This document shows positions 1 to 7,715 of a stretch of 64,000 bases of DNA, in pieces. The translations under genes were made by a program, and so were the position numbers. Position 1 is the first letter of the stretch; each line of letters begins with the position of its first letter. The notes under the pieces are model-generated. The model did no database searches. It saw nothing but the letters and a program-made list of their open reading frames with translations, and was not told where the DNA came from. Origin of the DNA: CAINVV01 sp037137375 (GTDB lineage: Bacteria > Bacteroidota > Bacteroidia > Bacteroidales > Prolixibacteraceae); contig JBAXKJ010000022.1 of the NCBI GenBank assembly GCA_037137375.1, positions 1 through 64,000 of the forward strand, read 5' to 3'.

Positions 1-306
1 TCCCAGGGACAGAACAAGACTTATCTGATAGCCCTGAAGTTCGCTCAGTTTGATTTTATAAAATCTCAGAATGACCTTAAACCAATCCTTTTGCTGGATG
101 ATATTTTTGATAAACTAGACAGCGGCAGGGTAGAGGAGATTGTTAAGCTGGTATCTGAGGACCATTTTGGTCAGATTTTCATTACCGATACCAACCGGGA
201 GCACCTGGATGCGATCCTGCTGGATGCCGGAGGTGATGATTTCAGGATCTTCATGGTAGAAAAGGGAATGATCAACAACATTATCGATAAAGATGAGACG
301 AAGTGA
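1..306 (+). CDS. recF: RecF, DNA replication and repair protein (3' end only)
   Basis: The reading frame is open from base 1, so the 5' part lies outside the window. About 101 C-terminal residues are visible. They contain the ABC-ATPase signature region (SQGQNKT), the Walker B segment (PILLLDDIFDKLD) and the D-loop/H-loop end (QIFITDTNREHLD). This is the typical C-terminus of RecF, the SMC-like ATPase that helps load RecA at gapped DNA. The stop overlaps the start of the next gene by 14 bases, so the two are translationally coupled. Identification is firm from the LLLDD.FDKLD and ITDT motifs. SbcC and RecN are less likely because of the short tail and the neighbouring DUF721 gene, a common recF partner in Bacteroidota. 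Confidence 0.93.
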   Translation, partial: SQGQNKTYLIALKFAQFDFIKSQNDLKPILLLDDIFDKLDSGRVEEIVKLVSEDHFGQIFITDTNREHLDAILLDAGGDDFRIFMVEKGMINNIIDKDETK

Positions 307-583
307 AATACATTCGCTGGGGAGCGCCATCAGAACTTTTCTGAAGGAGTCGAAGTTTGACAAGAAGCTCGCTGAAGTTGATGTGGTCAGCTCCTGGGAG
401 GAAATCATTGGCAAGCCAATTGCACGGGCCACCTCCAATATTTACATTCAAAATGAGACGCTTCATGTGCATCTGAAGTCTTCCATTGTGCGTAATGAAC
501 TTTTTATGATGCGCAATGACATTATCCGCGCAGTAAACGAACATGCGGGGAGAATCCTTGTAAAATCCATCGTTTTAAAATAA
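293..583 (+). CDS. DUF721 / DciA-like protein
   Basis: This 96-residue protein has the DUF721 pattern: a basic N-terminus (MRRSEIHSLGSAI), the central VVSSWEEIIGKPIARAT segment and the beta-rich LHVHLKSSIVRNEL stretch. DUF721 includes DciA, which works with the replicative helicase DnaB in bacteria that lack DnaC. The Bacteroidota members are short, as here. The gene starts inside the end of recF (14-base overlap) and ends 5 bases before nspC, so all three are probably co-transcribed. Family membership is clear. A helicase-loading role is inferred from the family and the recF context. Confidence 0.85.
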   Translation: MRRSEIHSLGSAIRTFLKESKFDKKLAEVDVVSSWEEIIGKPIARATSNIYIQNETLHVHLKSSIVRNELFMMRNDIIRAVNEHAGRILVKSIVLK

Positions 584-588
584 AGCAT

Positions 589-1734
589 ATGGCTGTCGAT
601 TTATCCCTGATACCCGATCCATGTTACGTCATCGAAGAATCACTTCTGCGCCGGAACCTGGGAACGATCGCCCGGGTTAGCAAAGAAGCTGATATAGAGA
701 TAATTCTGGCTTTTAAGGGTTTCTCGCTCTGGAAAGTCTTTCCGATTGTTCGCGAATATATATCAGGAGCCGCTGCCAGTGGGGCCAACGAAGCTACGCT
801 GGTGGCAGAGGAGATGAAAACCCTCGCACATACCTATTCACCTGCTTATACGGAAGCGGATTTTCAGCGTGTACTGGAAGCTTCTTCCCATATTGCTTTC
901 AATTCACTCACTCAGTATAATCAGTTCTCGAAGAGGCTAAGGGCCTTTCCCCGGACTATCTCTGCTGGTCTCCGTGTCAATCCGGAGTATTCGGAGGTGA
1001 AAACCGAACTTTATAATCCTTGCGCACCGGGTGCCAGGTTGGGAATAACAGCCGACCAACTAGGAGAATGTTTGCCTGATGGAATTGAGGGATTCCATTT
1101 TCATACTCTTTGTGAGTCCTCTTCACAGGATCTCGAGAAGACGCTGGAGGCTCTTGAGAGTCGTTTTGCGAAATTCCTCGGTCAGCTGAAATGGATCAAT
1201 ATGGGAGGCGGTCACCTGATGACCCGCAAGGATTACGATACTTTGCACCTCGTCCGGGTATTAAAATCTTTCAAAAACAGATGGCCAAATCTTTCAGTTA
1301 TTCTCGAGCCTGGAAGTGCATTTGCCTGGGAGACAGGTTTTCTGCTTGCTTCAGTGGTTGACATAGTCGAAAATAAGGGAATTAAAACTGCCATTCTGAA
1401 CGTCTCCTTCACCGCACACATGCCCGACTGCCTCGAAATGCCCTATCAACCCAGAATAAGAGGTGCTTACCAGGAAGCCATTCCCGGTAAACCTACCTAT
1501 AGAATGGGGGGAAATTCTTGTCTGGCAGGCGATTACATGGGATACTGGTCTTTCGATGAACCGCTGAAAGCAGGCGACCGCATTCTTTTCGAAGACATGA
1601 TCCATTATACCATTGTGAAGACTACTACTTTCAACGGGGTTCCTCATCCCTCGATCGGAATATGGAACGAACAAACGGGATTCAGGATCTTGCGGGAATT
1701 TGGGTATTCGGACTACAAAAACAGAATGGATTAG
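589..1734 (+). CDS. nspC: Carboxynorspermidine decarboxylase
   Basis: NspC removes the carboxyl group from carboxynorspermidine or carboxyspermidine in the alternative (sym-nor)spermidine pathway. It is a cytosolic PLP enzyme of the alanine racemase/group IV decarboxylase fold. The 381-residue length is normal. K43 in LAFKGFS is the expected PLP lysine. Other landmarks are FHFHTLCESS near residue 175, the phosphate-binding MGGGHLMTR near 205, LEPGSAF near 243, and the active-site cysteine loop GGNSCLAGDY near 305. The partner carboxynorspermidine synthase is not in the window. The gene follows the DUF721 gene after 5 bases and converges on the methyltransferase gene with a 5-base gap and no visible terminator. 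Confidence 0.93.
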   Translation: MAVDLSLIPDPCYVIEESLLRRNLGTIARVSKEADIEIILAFKGFSLWKVFPIVREYISGAAASGANEATLVAEEMKTLAHTYSPAYTEADFQRVLEASSHIAFNSLTQYNQFSKRLRAFPRTISAGLRVNPEYSEVKTELYNPCAPGARLGITADQLGECLPDGIEGFHFHTLCESSSQDLEKTLEALESRFAKFLGQLKWINMGGGHLMTRKDYDTLHLVRVLKSFKNRWPNLSVILEPGSAFAWETGFLLASVVDIVENKGIKTAILNVSFTAHMPDCLEMPYQPRIRGAYQEAIPGKPTYRMGGNSCLAGDYMGYWSFDEPLKAGDRILFEDMIHYTIVKTTTFNGVPHPSIGIWNEQTGFRILREFGYSDYKNRMD

Positions 1735-1739
1735 GTCTA

Positions 1740-3140
1740 TTAGGACAGTGGAAATTTTTGCGATTCCTCCAGTAGTCTTTCTCCGGTATAGGCTGCTGTT
1801 GACATTCTGATCCTCCATTCCTTAGGATATGCATTGTTAAACCGGCTACCGAGATTCTTCGCCCATCCCAATGGTAGACCCTTGTAGGCCATCAAGTTCC
1901 AGCCTTTTTCTGTGAAATTCAATTGGAAATCATCTCTTTTCAGGAAGGAGAGCGCTTGCTCCAGGGACAGTTCCATTTTAGGAAAATGCGAGATATCACA
2001 AATTCTTGAGACCGCCAGTTCATGGGCCGGAATGAAACCATCCCGGATAATTTCACCCACTTTTACACCGGCATGCACAATTCTGAGATTGGCTTTTATC
2101 AGGTCCAGATCGGAGAGAAGAACCGTTGGCCACGCCAGAATATCCGATTCAAATTTTAGTAATGACAGAGATTCTTCCCTCAGAACATCCTTTAATATGG
2201 CCTGATCGGTCTTGCTGGCAGCGGCAAGGGAAGGTTTCCCCTTTGCCGGTCTTTTAACCTGCTCTTCTCCTTTCTTTACAACCGCTGCAATAAAAAATCC
2301 TTCCCCTTTGACCTTGTGCGGGTAGAATCTGTAACAAGGGAATCCCGCAGCATCCGTGGGTACGATTCCCCAATCTAAGGGTAGCTCCAGGGAAACAGGC
2401 TGGATATCGGCAAACTCCGACAGCCAGGTAATATTCTCTTCATTTTCGGCAGGATTATAAGTGCAGGTGCTGTAAATCAGCATTCCCCCATCGGCTAAAG
2501 AGGGCCAGATGTCTGCCAGGATTCTTTTCTGACGTTGCGAACAATGGTCTGCATTCGATTCGGACCATTCATCCATGGCTGCTTCGTCCTTACGGAAGAG
2601 ACCCTCTCCCGAACAGGGCGCATCCACTACAATTACGTCAAAAAAGCCTGGTATTCTCGAGAAATCCCTTGGGTCATTGCAAGTCACAATCGCATTCGGA
2701 TTTCCCCATTTCTTGAGATTTTCGGAAAGGATTAGTGCTCTCGAGTGGATCACTTCATTACTGACCAATAGGCTTTCCCCCGTTAGGAGAGAAGAAAGGT
2801 GGGTCGATTTCCCCCCCGGAGCTGCACACAAATCCAGGACGCGCAGATTTTTTTTGTTGGTAAGCCTGATGAATTGTTCGATGAACATGGAACTGGATTC
2901 CTGAACGTAATAGGAACCGGCATGGAAGAGTGGATCGAGTGTGTAGATGGGGCGCTGAACAGTGAAATATCCGTAGGAACTGTAAGGTACGGGAGAAAGC
3001 CTGGGGACATTTTTTATTTTTCCGGGATTAATTCTGATTGAATGACTGACTGAAGAAGAAAGCGATTCCAAAAATTCAGGAAATTCGGTTCCAAGAATCG
3101 TTTTCATTCTCTTTTCAAAGGAGGCAGGGAGATGGATCAT
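1740..3140 (-). CDS. RsmF-type rRNA (cytosine-C5)-methyltransferase
   Basis: This is a cytosolic SAM-dependent m5C methyltransferase of the NOL1/NOP2/Sun family. It shows the SAM-binding motif VLDLCAAPGGKSTHL, motif IV with the DAPCSGEG cysteine, and motif VI YSTCTYNPAENEEN with the catalytic cysteine. The C-terminal RsmF-like RNA-binding part (LPLGWAKNLGSRFNN) is present. RsmF acts on 16S rRNA, but the exact target base cannot be told from sequence. The frame could open at a TTG at 3158. I chose the ATG at 3140 (MIHLPASFEKRM) because it is the first standard start and leaves a -7 promoter element (3156-3163) just upstream. It is divergent from the GH16-like gene. Confidence 0.88.
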   Translation of the reverse strand: MIHLPASFEKRMKTILGTEFPEFLESLSSSVSHSIRINPGKIKNVPRLSPVPYSSYGYFTVQRPIYTLDPLFHAGSYYVQESSSMFIEQFIRLTNKKNLRVLDLCAAPGGKSTHLSSLLTGESLLVSNEVIHSRALILSENLKKWGNPNAIVTCNDPRDFSRIPGFFDVIVVDAPCSGEGLFRKDEAAMDEWSESNADHCSQRQKRILADIWPSLADGGMLIYSTCTYNPAENEENITWLSEFADIQPVSLELPLDWGIVPTDAAGFPCYRFYPHKVKGEGFFIAAVVKKGEEQVKRPAKGKPSLAAASKTDQAILKDVLREESLSLLKFESDILAWPTVLLSDLDLIKANLRIVHAGVKVGEIIRDGFIPAHELAVSRICDISHFPKMELSLEQALSFLKRDDFQLNFTEKGWNLMAYKGLPLGWAKNLGSRFNNAYPKEWRIRMSTAAYTGERLLEESQKFPLS

Positions 3141-3155
3141 TCGAACTCTTTTTGC

Positions 3156-3193
3156 CAAAATTAACAGATTTTATCAGGAATATTTTACATTTG
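3156..3193. promoter_or_regulatory. Divergent Bacteroidota-type promoters
   Basis: Two exact TAnnTTTG -7 elements face away from each other in the 75-base spacer. TAATTTTG reads on the minus strand at 3163-3156 and serves the methyltransferase. TACATTTG reads on the plus strand at 3186-3193 and serves the GH16-like gene. No clear -33 TTG is at standard spacing for either, so strength is uncertain. Confidence 0.5.
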
Positions 3194-3215
3194 TTCTATA
3201 ACAAATTCATCTGCC

Positions 3216-4661
3216 ATGTCAATCGTTTTTCGACTCAAATACGCATTGGGATTGATCCCTTCTGCTGAACAGTTAGATGTAAAATGGGAGAATCTGATCA
3301 AGATGCGTGACGATCTCAGCCGAATGGAAAATTCTGTAGAGCTGAAAAAGTATACGGATCTTAAAAGCCTTTTGGATTCATCCTCTTTTCAACATCATAA
3401 AAGGGAGATTGAGAGCCTGCAGTATAGCGGCAGTGAAGAGGAAATCCTGATAAAGGAATATAAAAATCTGTCCAGGTCCTCTGCCATAAAAAACTACCTG
3501 AAAATCTCCTCATCACCACGTTTGGTTAGGTTTCAGGAAATATTGAAAGGTTCGGTACTTAAGAGTTTTCTTGAACTTCAGAAGGAGGTAGACTCCTTGG
3601 AATTTCAAAAAAGGAAGGATGCACTCAAGAAGAAAGAATTTGCGAAGACTGAAGATTTTGGAGTTTTTAAAAAATTCAACGAGCTTAAGAAAAGTGATGA
3701 CATCCGGTTTTGGCATAAATTCGGACATTCGGAGAATTATCATTCTTACCTTAAAACCATTGGGTCGGCCGAATTGAAACGTTGGGAAGAGTTGAAAGTA
3801 CAGACTGCCTCTGAAGAATTTAATACTCAGGTTGCTTATTTGAAGGACAAACAAAGGTTTAAGAAGAGTGAGGAATACAAGAGTATATTGGCTTTCAACG
3901 AAATAGATAAGGGTAAGTTCATGGCCGATTACAGGAAACTGAAAAAGGCTAAGGAACTCGATTTTTTTGAGAAGTGGAACATCATTTTAGATGAAAATTT
4001 CTCAGATAAAGAGCTGAATGCCAAACGTTGGCAAGCAGAGAACTTTCTTGGGTTCAAAATGGCCGGAGTAAGTTTTTCTCAGGAAAATGAGATGCAGTGT
4101 TTCAATGGAGTGAAAAATGTCCAACTGGTGAACAATACACTTTCCTTATTGGCAAAGAAAGAAAAGGCGGCGGGTAAGATTTGGGCACCTTCATTAGGTT
4201 TCGTCCCAAAAAATTTCGAATACACCTCATCAATATTAAACAGTAGTGAGTTTTACCGTATTAAAGAGGGGGTAATTGAGACGAAAGCAAGGTTCAGGAA
4301 GGATGCTACTATTACTTCAGCATTTTCACTCACCGGCGAACACCCTTTTCCACAGATCGATTTATTCAGGAGTATCAAAAACGGCGTCGGTCTGGGCATC
4401 ATCGAAAAAGGAGGAAAGTCGTCTTCGAAATACAAGAAAATCGCCGGATTGAATGATGGTAATTTTCACGTTTTCAGACTGGAAATTTATGAAGGCATGC
4501 TGATATGGAAAATCAACGGATCGGAGGTTTTCAGGAGTACCACCTATATGAATGAGCCTATGTTCATTAATCTGCTCACTTCGCTCCACGGAAACGTCAA
4601 TGAGCATTTGCTTCCACACCGGTTCGAAGTGGATTGGATTCGTTGTTTTGCACAGAAATAA
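3216..4661 (+). CDS. Helical-repeat protein with degenerate GH16-like lectin domain
   Basis: This 481-residue protein has no signal peptide. Residues about 40-255 are charged and helical, with a loose 25-35-residue repeat in which an aromatic pair, a Leu and a Ser recur (for example FGVFKKFNELKKSDDIRF and EEYKSILAFNEIDKGKF). Residues about 258-480 look like a concanavalin A/GH16 jelly roll (DENFSDKELNAKRW, then a terminal EVDWIRCF strand typical of the GH16 end). In GH16 enzymes the catalytic motif is E-x-D-x-x-E. Here the aligned segment at 380-385 reads QIDLFR, so both glutamates are lost. I infer a carbohydrate- or protein-binding role without hydrolysis. The cellular location is unclear because no export signal is seen. 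It is followed 14 bases later by the PAS gene. Confidence 0.6.
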   Translation: MSIVFRLKYALGLIPSAEQLDVKWENLIKMRDDLSRMENSVELKKYTDLKSLLDSSSFQHHKREIESLQYSGSEEEILIKEYKNLSRSSAIKNYLKISSSPRLVRFQEILKGSVLKSFLELQKEVDSLEFQKRKDALKKKEFAKTEDFGVFKKFNELKKSDDIRFWHKFGHSENYHSYLKTIGSAELKRWEELKVQTASEEFNTQVAYLKDKQRFKKSEEYKSILAFNEIDKGKFMADYRKLKKAKELDFFEKWNIILDENFSDKELNAKRWQAENFLGFKMAGVSFSQENEMQCFNGVKNVQLVNNTLSLLAKKEKAAGKIWAPSLGFVPKNFEYTSSILNSSEFYRIKEGVIETKARFRKDATITSAFSLTGEHPFPQIDLFRSIKNGVGLGIIEKGGKSSSKYKKIAGLNDGNFHVFRLEIYEGMLIWKINGSEVFRSTTYMNEPMFINLLTSLHGNVNEHLLPHRFEVDWIRCFAQK

Positions 4662-4675
4662 ATACCTAAAAATTA

Positions 4676-5023
4676 ATGGAAAGCTGGCTGGACGAGGATG
4701 AGGCTGCAATAACCATTTGCGATCTTGATGGGGTTATTGTCTATATGAATGAAAAATCGAAGAAGTCGTTCATGAAATACGATGAAAATGGTGTAAACGT
4801 TGGATCCAGCCTGATAGAGTGTCATCCGGAACCTGCCCGTTCAAAACTCCTCAATATGCTGAAGGAGCCGCAGACTAATATCTATACCATTGAAAAAAGG
4901 GGAATAAAGAAAATTATCCGGCAGTCAGCCTGGTATAGAAACGGCATTTTTAGTGGTGTCGTTGAAGTATCATTTGAGATACCTGCCGTGATGCCCCATT
5001 TCATAAGAGACAAGGAATCATAA
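4676..5023 (+). CDS. Small stand-alone PAS-domain protein
   Basis: At 115 residues this is essentially one PAS fold: ITICDLDGVIVYMNEKSKKSF, then the helical and linker part with IECHPEPARSKLLNML, then the last strands. PAS domains sense ligands, redox state or light, or mediate protein contact. No output domain is fused. The HPEP segment after IGSSL/VGSS resembles a subgroup of short cytosolic PAS proteins. It is probably co-transcribed with the GH16-like gene just upstream. Its ligand is unknown. It converges on the YitT gene. Confidence 0.7.
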   Translation: MESWLDEDEAAITICDLDGVIVYMNEKSKKSFMKYDENGVNVGSSLIECHPEPARSKLLNMLKEPQTNIYTIEKRGIKKIIRQSAWYRNGIFSGVVEVSFEIPAVMPHFIRDKES

Positions 5024-5039
5024 TCCGTTAACATGTAGC

Positions 5040-5960
5040 CTAAGTCTCCAGCTTGTTCTTGAGCGAACTGAATCCTTCACCAAGGATCTCATTAGCGTCC
5101 ATGATCGTGATAAATGCGTGCGGATCGATGGCCGCAATGTGTTCCTCCAGTATCGCAACTTCCCTGCGGCTAACGACTGTAAATATCACGTGCTTCTCGG
5201 CATTCGTATACATTCCGACCCCTTTCAGATAAGTTCCCCCGCGGGCAAGATCTATCACAATCTTATCCCGGATCTTTTCATGTTCATCCGAAATGATGAT
5301 GAGGGCTTTATTATAGGAAGCTCCTTCCAGAATCAGGTCGACGGCCCTTCCGGTGACATAAATTGCCAGGATGCTGTAAAGTGGAATCTGCCAGTCCTTA
5401 AAGGCTGCCAACGCCACAAAGACAATAGCCGTGTCTACCCAGATCAGCATCTGACCAATCGGAATCCTGGTATATTTAGTGAAAATCATCGCCATGATGT
5501 CACTTCCTCCCGAGGTCGCTTTCGATTTGAAGATGAGTCCCAGTCCGATGCCAGTCAGCACTCCACCGAAGATGCAGGAGAGTAAAACATCCTGTACCAA
5601 AGGTGCATCACCAATCTCCCGCATATAAGTTATTCCATCCATAAAGATGGAAGAAGAGACAAATCCATAAATCGTCTTAACCCCGAAGCGTGGACCAAGC
5701 ATCTTAATTCCGATATAAGTAAGCGGAATGTTTACCAATAAGTTAAACACGCCAATCGGGAATCCTTCCGGCCAGAGCGAGGATCCTTTCGATAAAAAGT
5801 GGACGATGATGCCTAAACCATAAACACCCCCTGGGACAATCTTGTGTGGTGTAATGAAAAAGACATATCCGACTGCCATGATAAATGAACCAACGGTGAT
5901 CATCCCATAATCAAGAAACCACTTGGTAGAGAATATCCTCTGTTTGTAAGTTAGGTCCAT
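5040..5960 (-). CDS. YitT family membrane protein with C-terminal DUF2179
   Basis: This integral membrane protein has the YitT_membrane core of about five or six hydrophobic segments (GSFIMAVGYVFFI, GVYGLGIIVHFL and KATSGGSDIMAMIF are recognisable family blocks). A soluble C-terminal DUF2179 domain follows (GVGMYTNAEKHVIFTVVSR ... IDPHAFITIMDANEI). The biochemical role of the family is not established. The frame extends to an ATG at 6011, but that start lies upstream of the rplS terminator hairpin. The ATG at 5960 (MDLTYKQRIF) lies just after the hairpin and fits family N-termini, giving 306 residues. Confidence 0.85.
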   Translation of the reverse strand: MDLTYKQRIFSTKWFLDYGMITVGSFIMAVGYVFFITPHKIVPGGVYGLGIIVHFLSKGSSLWPEGFPIGVFNLLVNIPLTYIGIKMLGPRFGVKTIYGFVSSSIFMDGITYMREIGDAPLVQDVLLSCIFGGVLTGIGLGLIFKSKATSGGSDIMAMIFTKYTRIPIGQMLIWVDTAIVFVALAAFKDWQIPLYSILAIYVTGRAVDLILEGASYNKALIIISDEHEKIRDKIVIDLARGGTYLKGVGMYTNAEKHVIFTVVSRREVAILEEHIAAIDPHAFITIMDANEILGEGFSSLKNKLET

Positions 5961-5974
5961 GATATTTTTTATAT

Positions 5975-6006
5975 AAAAAAAGGTTCCCGAATTGAGAACC
6001 TTTTTT
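5975..6006 (-). terminator. Intrinsic terminator after rplS
   Basis: On the minus strand an inverted repeat (GGTTCTC ... GGGAACC, loop AATTC) is followed by a run of T. It lies 17-48 bases past the rplS stop. A-tracts flank the other side, so it may also work weakly in reverse. Its place argues against the longer YitT start at 6011. Confidence 0.8.
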
Positions 6007-6022
6007 GTCAATCAAATTCTGA

Positions 6023-6373
6023 TTAAAATCTTTTCTCTTTGATGCGGGCTTTTTTGCCGGTGAGGTTGCGTAAATAGAACAATCTCGCACGACGAACATG
6101 ACCCATACGATTTACTTCGATTCCATCAATGAAAGGAGAAGTCATCGGAAAAATACGCTCAACACCAACGTTGCCTGACATCTTGCGAACGGTGAAAGTC
6201 TTGGTATTTCCAGTTCCTCTCAATTGTATTACAGTACCTTTGTAGTTCTGAATCCGCTCTTTGTTACCCTCGACAATTTTATACCTGACGGTGATGGTGT
6301 CACCTGGATGAAATGCCGGGAATTCTTTCTGCTCAGCTAAAAACGCATTTTCAGCAATTTTAATTAAATCCAT
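6023..6373 (-). CDS. rplS: 50S ribosomal protein L19
   Basis: This 116-residue protein matches bL19 throughout. It has the FHPGDTITVRYKIVEGNKERIQ start, the GTVIQLRG segment, the TFTVRKMSGNVGVERIFP core and the basic tail RRARLFYLRNLTGKKARIKEK. L19 sits at the interface of the 30S and 50S subunits. The gene is monocistronic here: its own -7 element lies about 90 bases upstream, a structured leader follows, and a terminator lies downstream. The usual rimM-trmD neighbours are absent. Confidence 0.97.
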   Translation of the reverse strand: MDLIKIAENAFLAEQKEFPAFHPGDTITVRYKIVEGNKERIQNYKGTVIQLRGTGNTKTFTVRKMSGNVGVERIFPMTSPFIDGIEVNRMGHVRRARLFYLRNLTGKKARIKEKRF

Positions 6374-6397
6374 TACAATTGTATTTTACTTGTTTAA

Positions 6398-6467
6398 CGA
6401 ACGCAATGTAAACAGTGTCCAGTCGTTTGCTGCCAGAGATTGCGTACGGAAATAGGGTGCAAAAGTA
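6398..6467 (-). promoter_or_regulatory. rplS promoter and structured leader
   Basis: TACTTTTG on the minus strand (6467-6460) is an exact TAnnTTTG -7 element. Between it and the rplS start is a leader of roughly 80 bases. In it ACGCAAT (6401-6407) pairs with ATTGCGT (6439-6445), and two more pairs form beyond an A-A mismatch. The hairpin could be a ribosomal-protein autoregulatory leader. That is an inference from structure and position only. Confidence 0.5.
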
Positions 6468-6507
6468 GTTATTATTTTTCTTCGAAAGAAATATTTCCTA
6501 AAAAACA

Positions 6508-7710
6508 TCAGAATCCAAGTTTTTTTCTGATTTCCTGCGGTACCGCGTTCTTATTTACCATGATTGCTGTAGTCTTGAACTGTACGTACGGGACTGAAGC
6601 ATAGAAATATCCGTCATAACTATTGTAGCTTCCCCATGAATTTTTGACCTTGTAATACTGGGTCCCGTTTTGATCTTTGGCGAGTCCGATGATATGCATG
6701 GCATGATCATCAGTCGTTTCCTGCGAATCAAAAGCGGCCTGGCGCATTTCCTGTGTGATGGTCTTTTCCTTGCCAGGCTTATTGAGTTTGTAAAGTTCCT
6801 TGTCCTTCTCCGTCTCAGAAAGTTTTTCCCATTTTCTGATTTCCGCTTTGGACCAATTTTCCATATTTACTTCCGGTACAACGGCGATGCCCTTTTGTGA
6901 AGTAGTGAAACCCTTTTCGCTGGTATCAGATGCCCATGCAACAGTGTAACCCTTTTCGAGTGAATTGTCAATGATCTGTTGAAGATCCCCTAGTGGGACG
7001 TTGTAAACTTTTTCCCATAACCAGTTGTCGGGCACTTCGAGAATGAATTTCTCATAGAATGGATGATGCGTGAATGAAGTAATCTCCACATAATCATCTG
7101 GGTTGATTCCACTTGCAAAATCACTCAGGAAACTCTTCGGTGTATATTTTTTGCCTTCATATTTGAAGGTCTCAGGGATATCCCCAAAATAGGAATCAGC
7201 GGTCTTCTGAAACGCAACGCTCCAGACCGGCGTTATTCTTCTGCCCCTGTTTTGTACTACAGAAGTAACCATGTTTTTCAATAATCCATATACCTCACCG
7301 TGTGTATGTTTCTTCTCCCCATAATTCAGACCCGGATATTCAGATAACGGAACGAGGCCGTAATTCTTCATCACATAAAGAATATCGTGCAGCAAACCGC
7401 CCTCCCCGAAGTTGGTGTTGCCCTGCATCCGAACATATCGGTCGGCTTTGTCGCGGTAGCAATGGTTAACGAGAAACATCTCGGAAAGATCAACTTCCGG
7501 TTTTCCTAACCGCAATATTTCGGATTCGATGAAGGATGCCCCCGCAAAAGACCAGCAGGTGCTCGTACGATATTGATCCTTGACAGAAGTATGGGGCAAT
7601 TCCTTGATCAGGGTGAATTTGTATCCTGAATCAACTTTTTCCTGAGCACGGATACCCGGAACGACAATAATCAACGATAAAGCAAAAAGAAGGAGATTTT
7701 TAAGGTTCAT
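6508..7710 (-). CDS. Secreted C1 family (bleomycin hydrolase-like) cysteine peptidase
   Basis: This 400-residue protein carries an N-terminal signal peptide (hydrophobic core LLLFALSLIIVV, cleavage likely after RAQ). It has the papain-clan triad in the C1B arrangement: Cys52 in TSTCWSFAGAS, His336 in DDHAMHIIG and Asn357 in VKNSWGS. Bleomycin hydrolase/PepC enzymes are usually cytosolic aminopeptidases. Exported relatives are common in Bacteroidota and probably process peptides in the periplasm. It lies 5 bases after the HD phosphohydrolase gene on the same strand, so they share a transcript. Confidence 0.88.
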   Translation of the reverse strand: MNLKNLLLFALSLIIVVPGIRAQEKVDSGYKFTLIKELPHTSVKDQYRTSTCWSFAGASFIESEILRLGKPEVDLSEMFLVNHCYRDKADRYVRMQGNTNFGEGGLLHDILYVMKNYGLVPLSEYPGLNYGEKKHTHGEVYGLLKNMVTSVVQNRGRRITPVWSVAFQKTADSYFGDIPETFKYEGKKYTPKSFLSDFASGINPDDYVEITSFTHHPFYEKFILEVPDNWLWEKVYNVPLGDLQQIIDNSLEKGYTVAWASDTSEKGFTTSQKGIAVVPEVNMENWSKAEIRKWEKLSETEKDKELYKLNKPGKEKTITQEMRQAAFDSQETTDDHAMHIIGLAKDQNGTQYYKVKNSWGSYNSYDGYFYASVPYVQFKTTAIMVNKNAVPQEIRKKLGF

Positions 7711-7715
7711 AAAAA

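Noticed and set aside
5118..5585. Open frame of 155 codons on the plus strand
   Set aside because: It is antisense to the YitT gene, whose membrane segments and DUF2179 motifs are clear.
5961..6011. Longer N-terminus for the YitT protein starting at 6011
   Set aside because: It would place the start before the rplS terminator hairpin and add residues not typical of the family; the ATG at 5960 is better.
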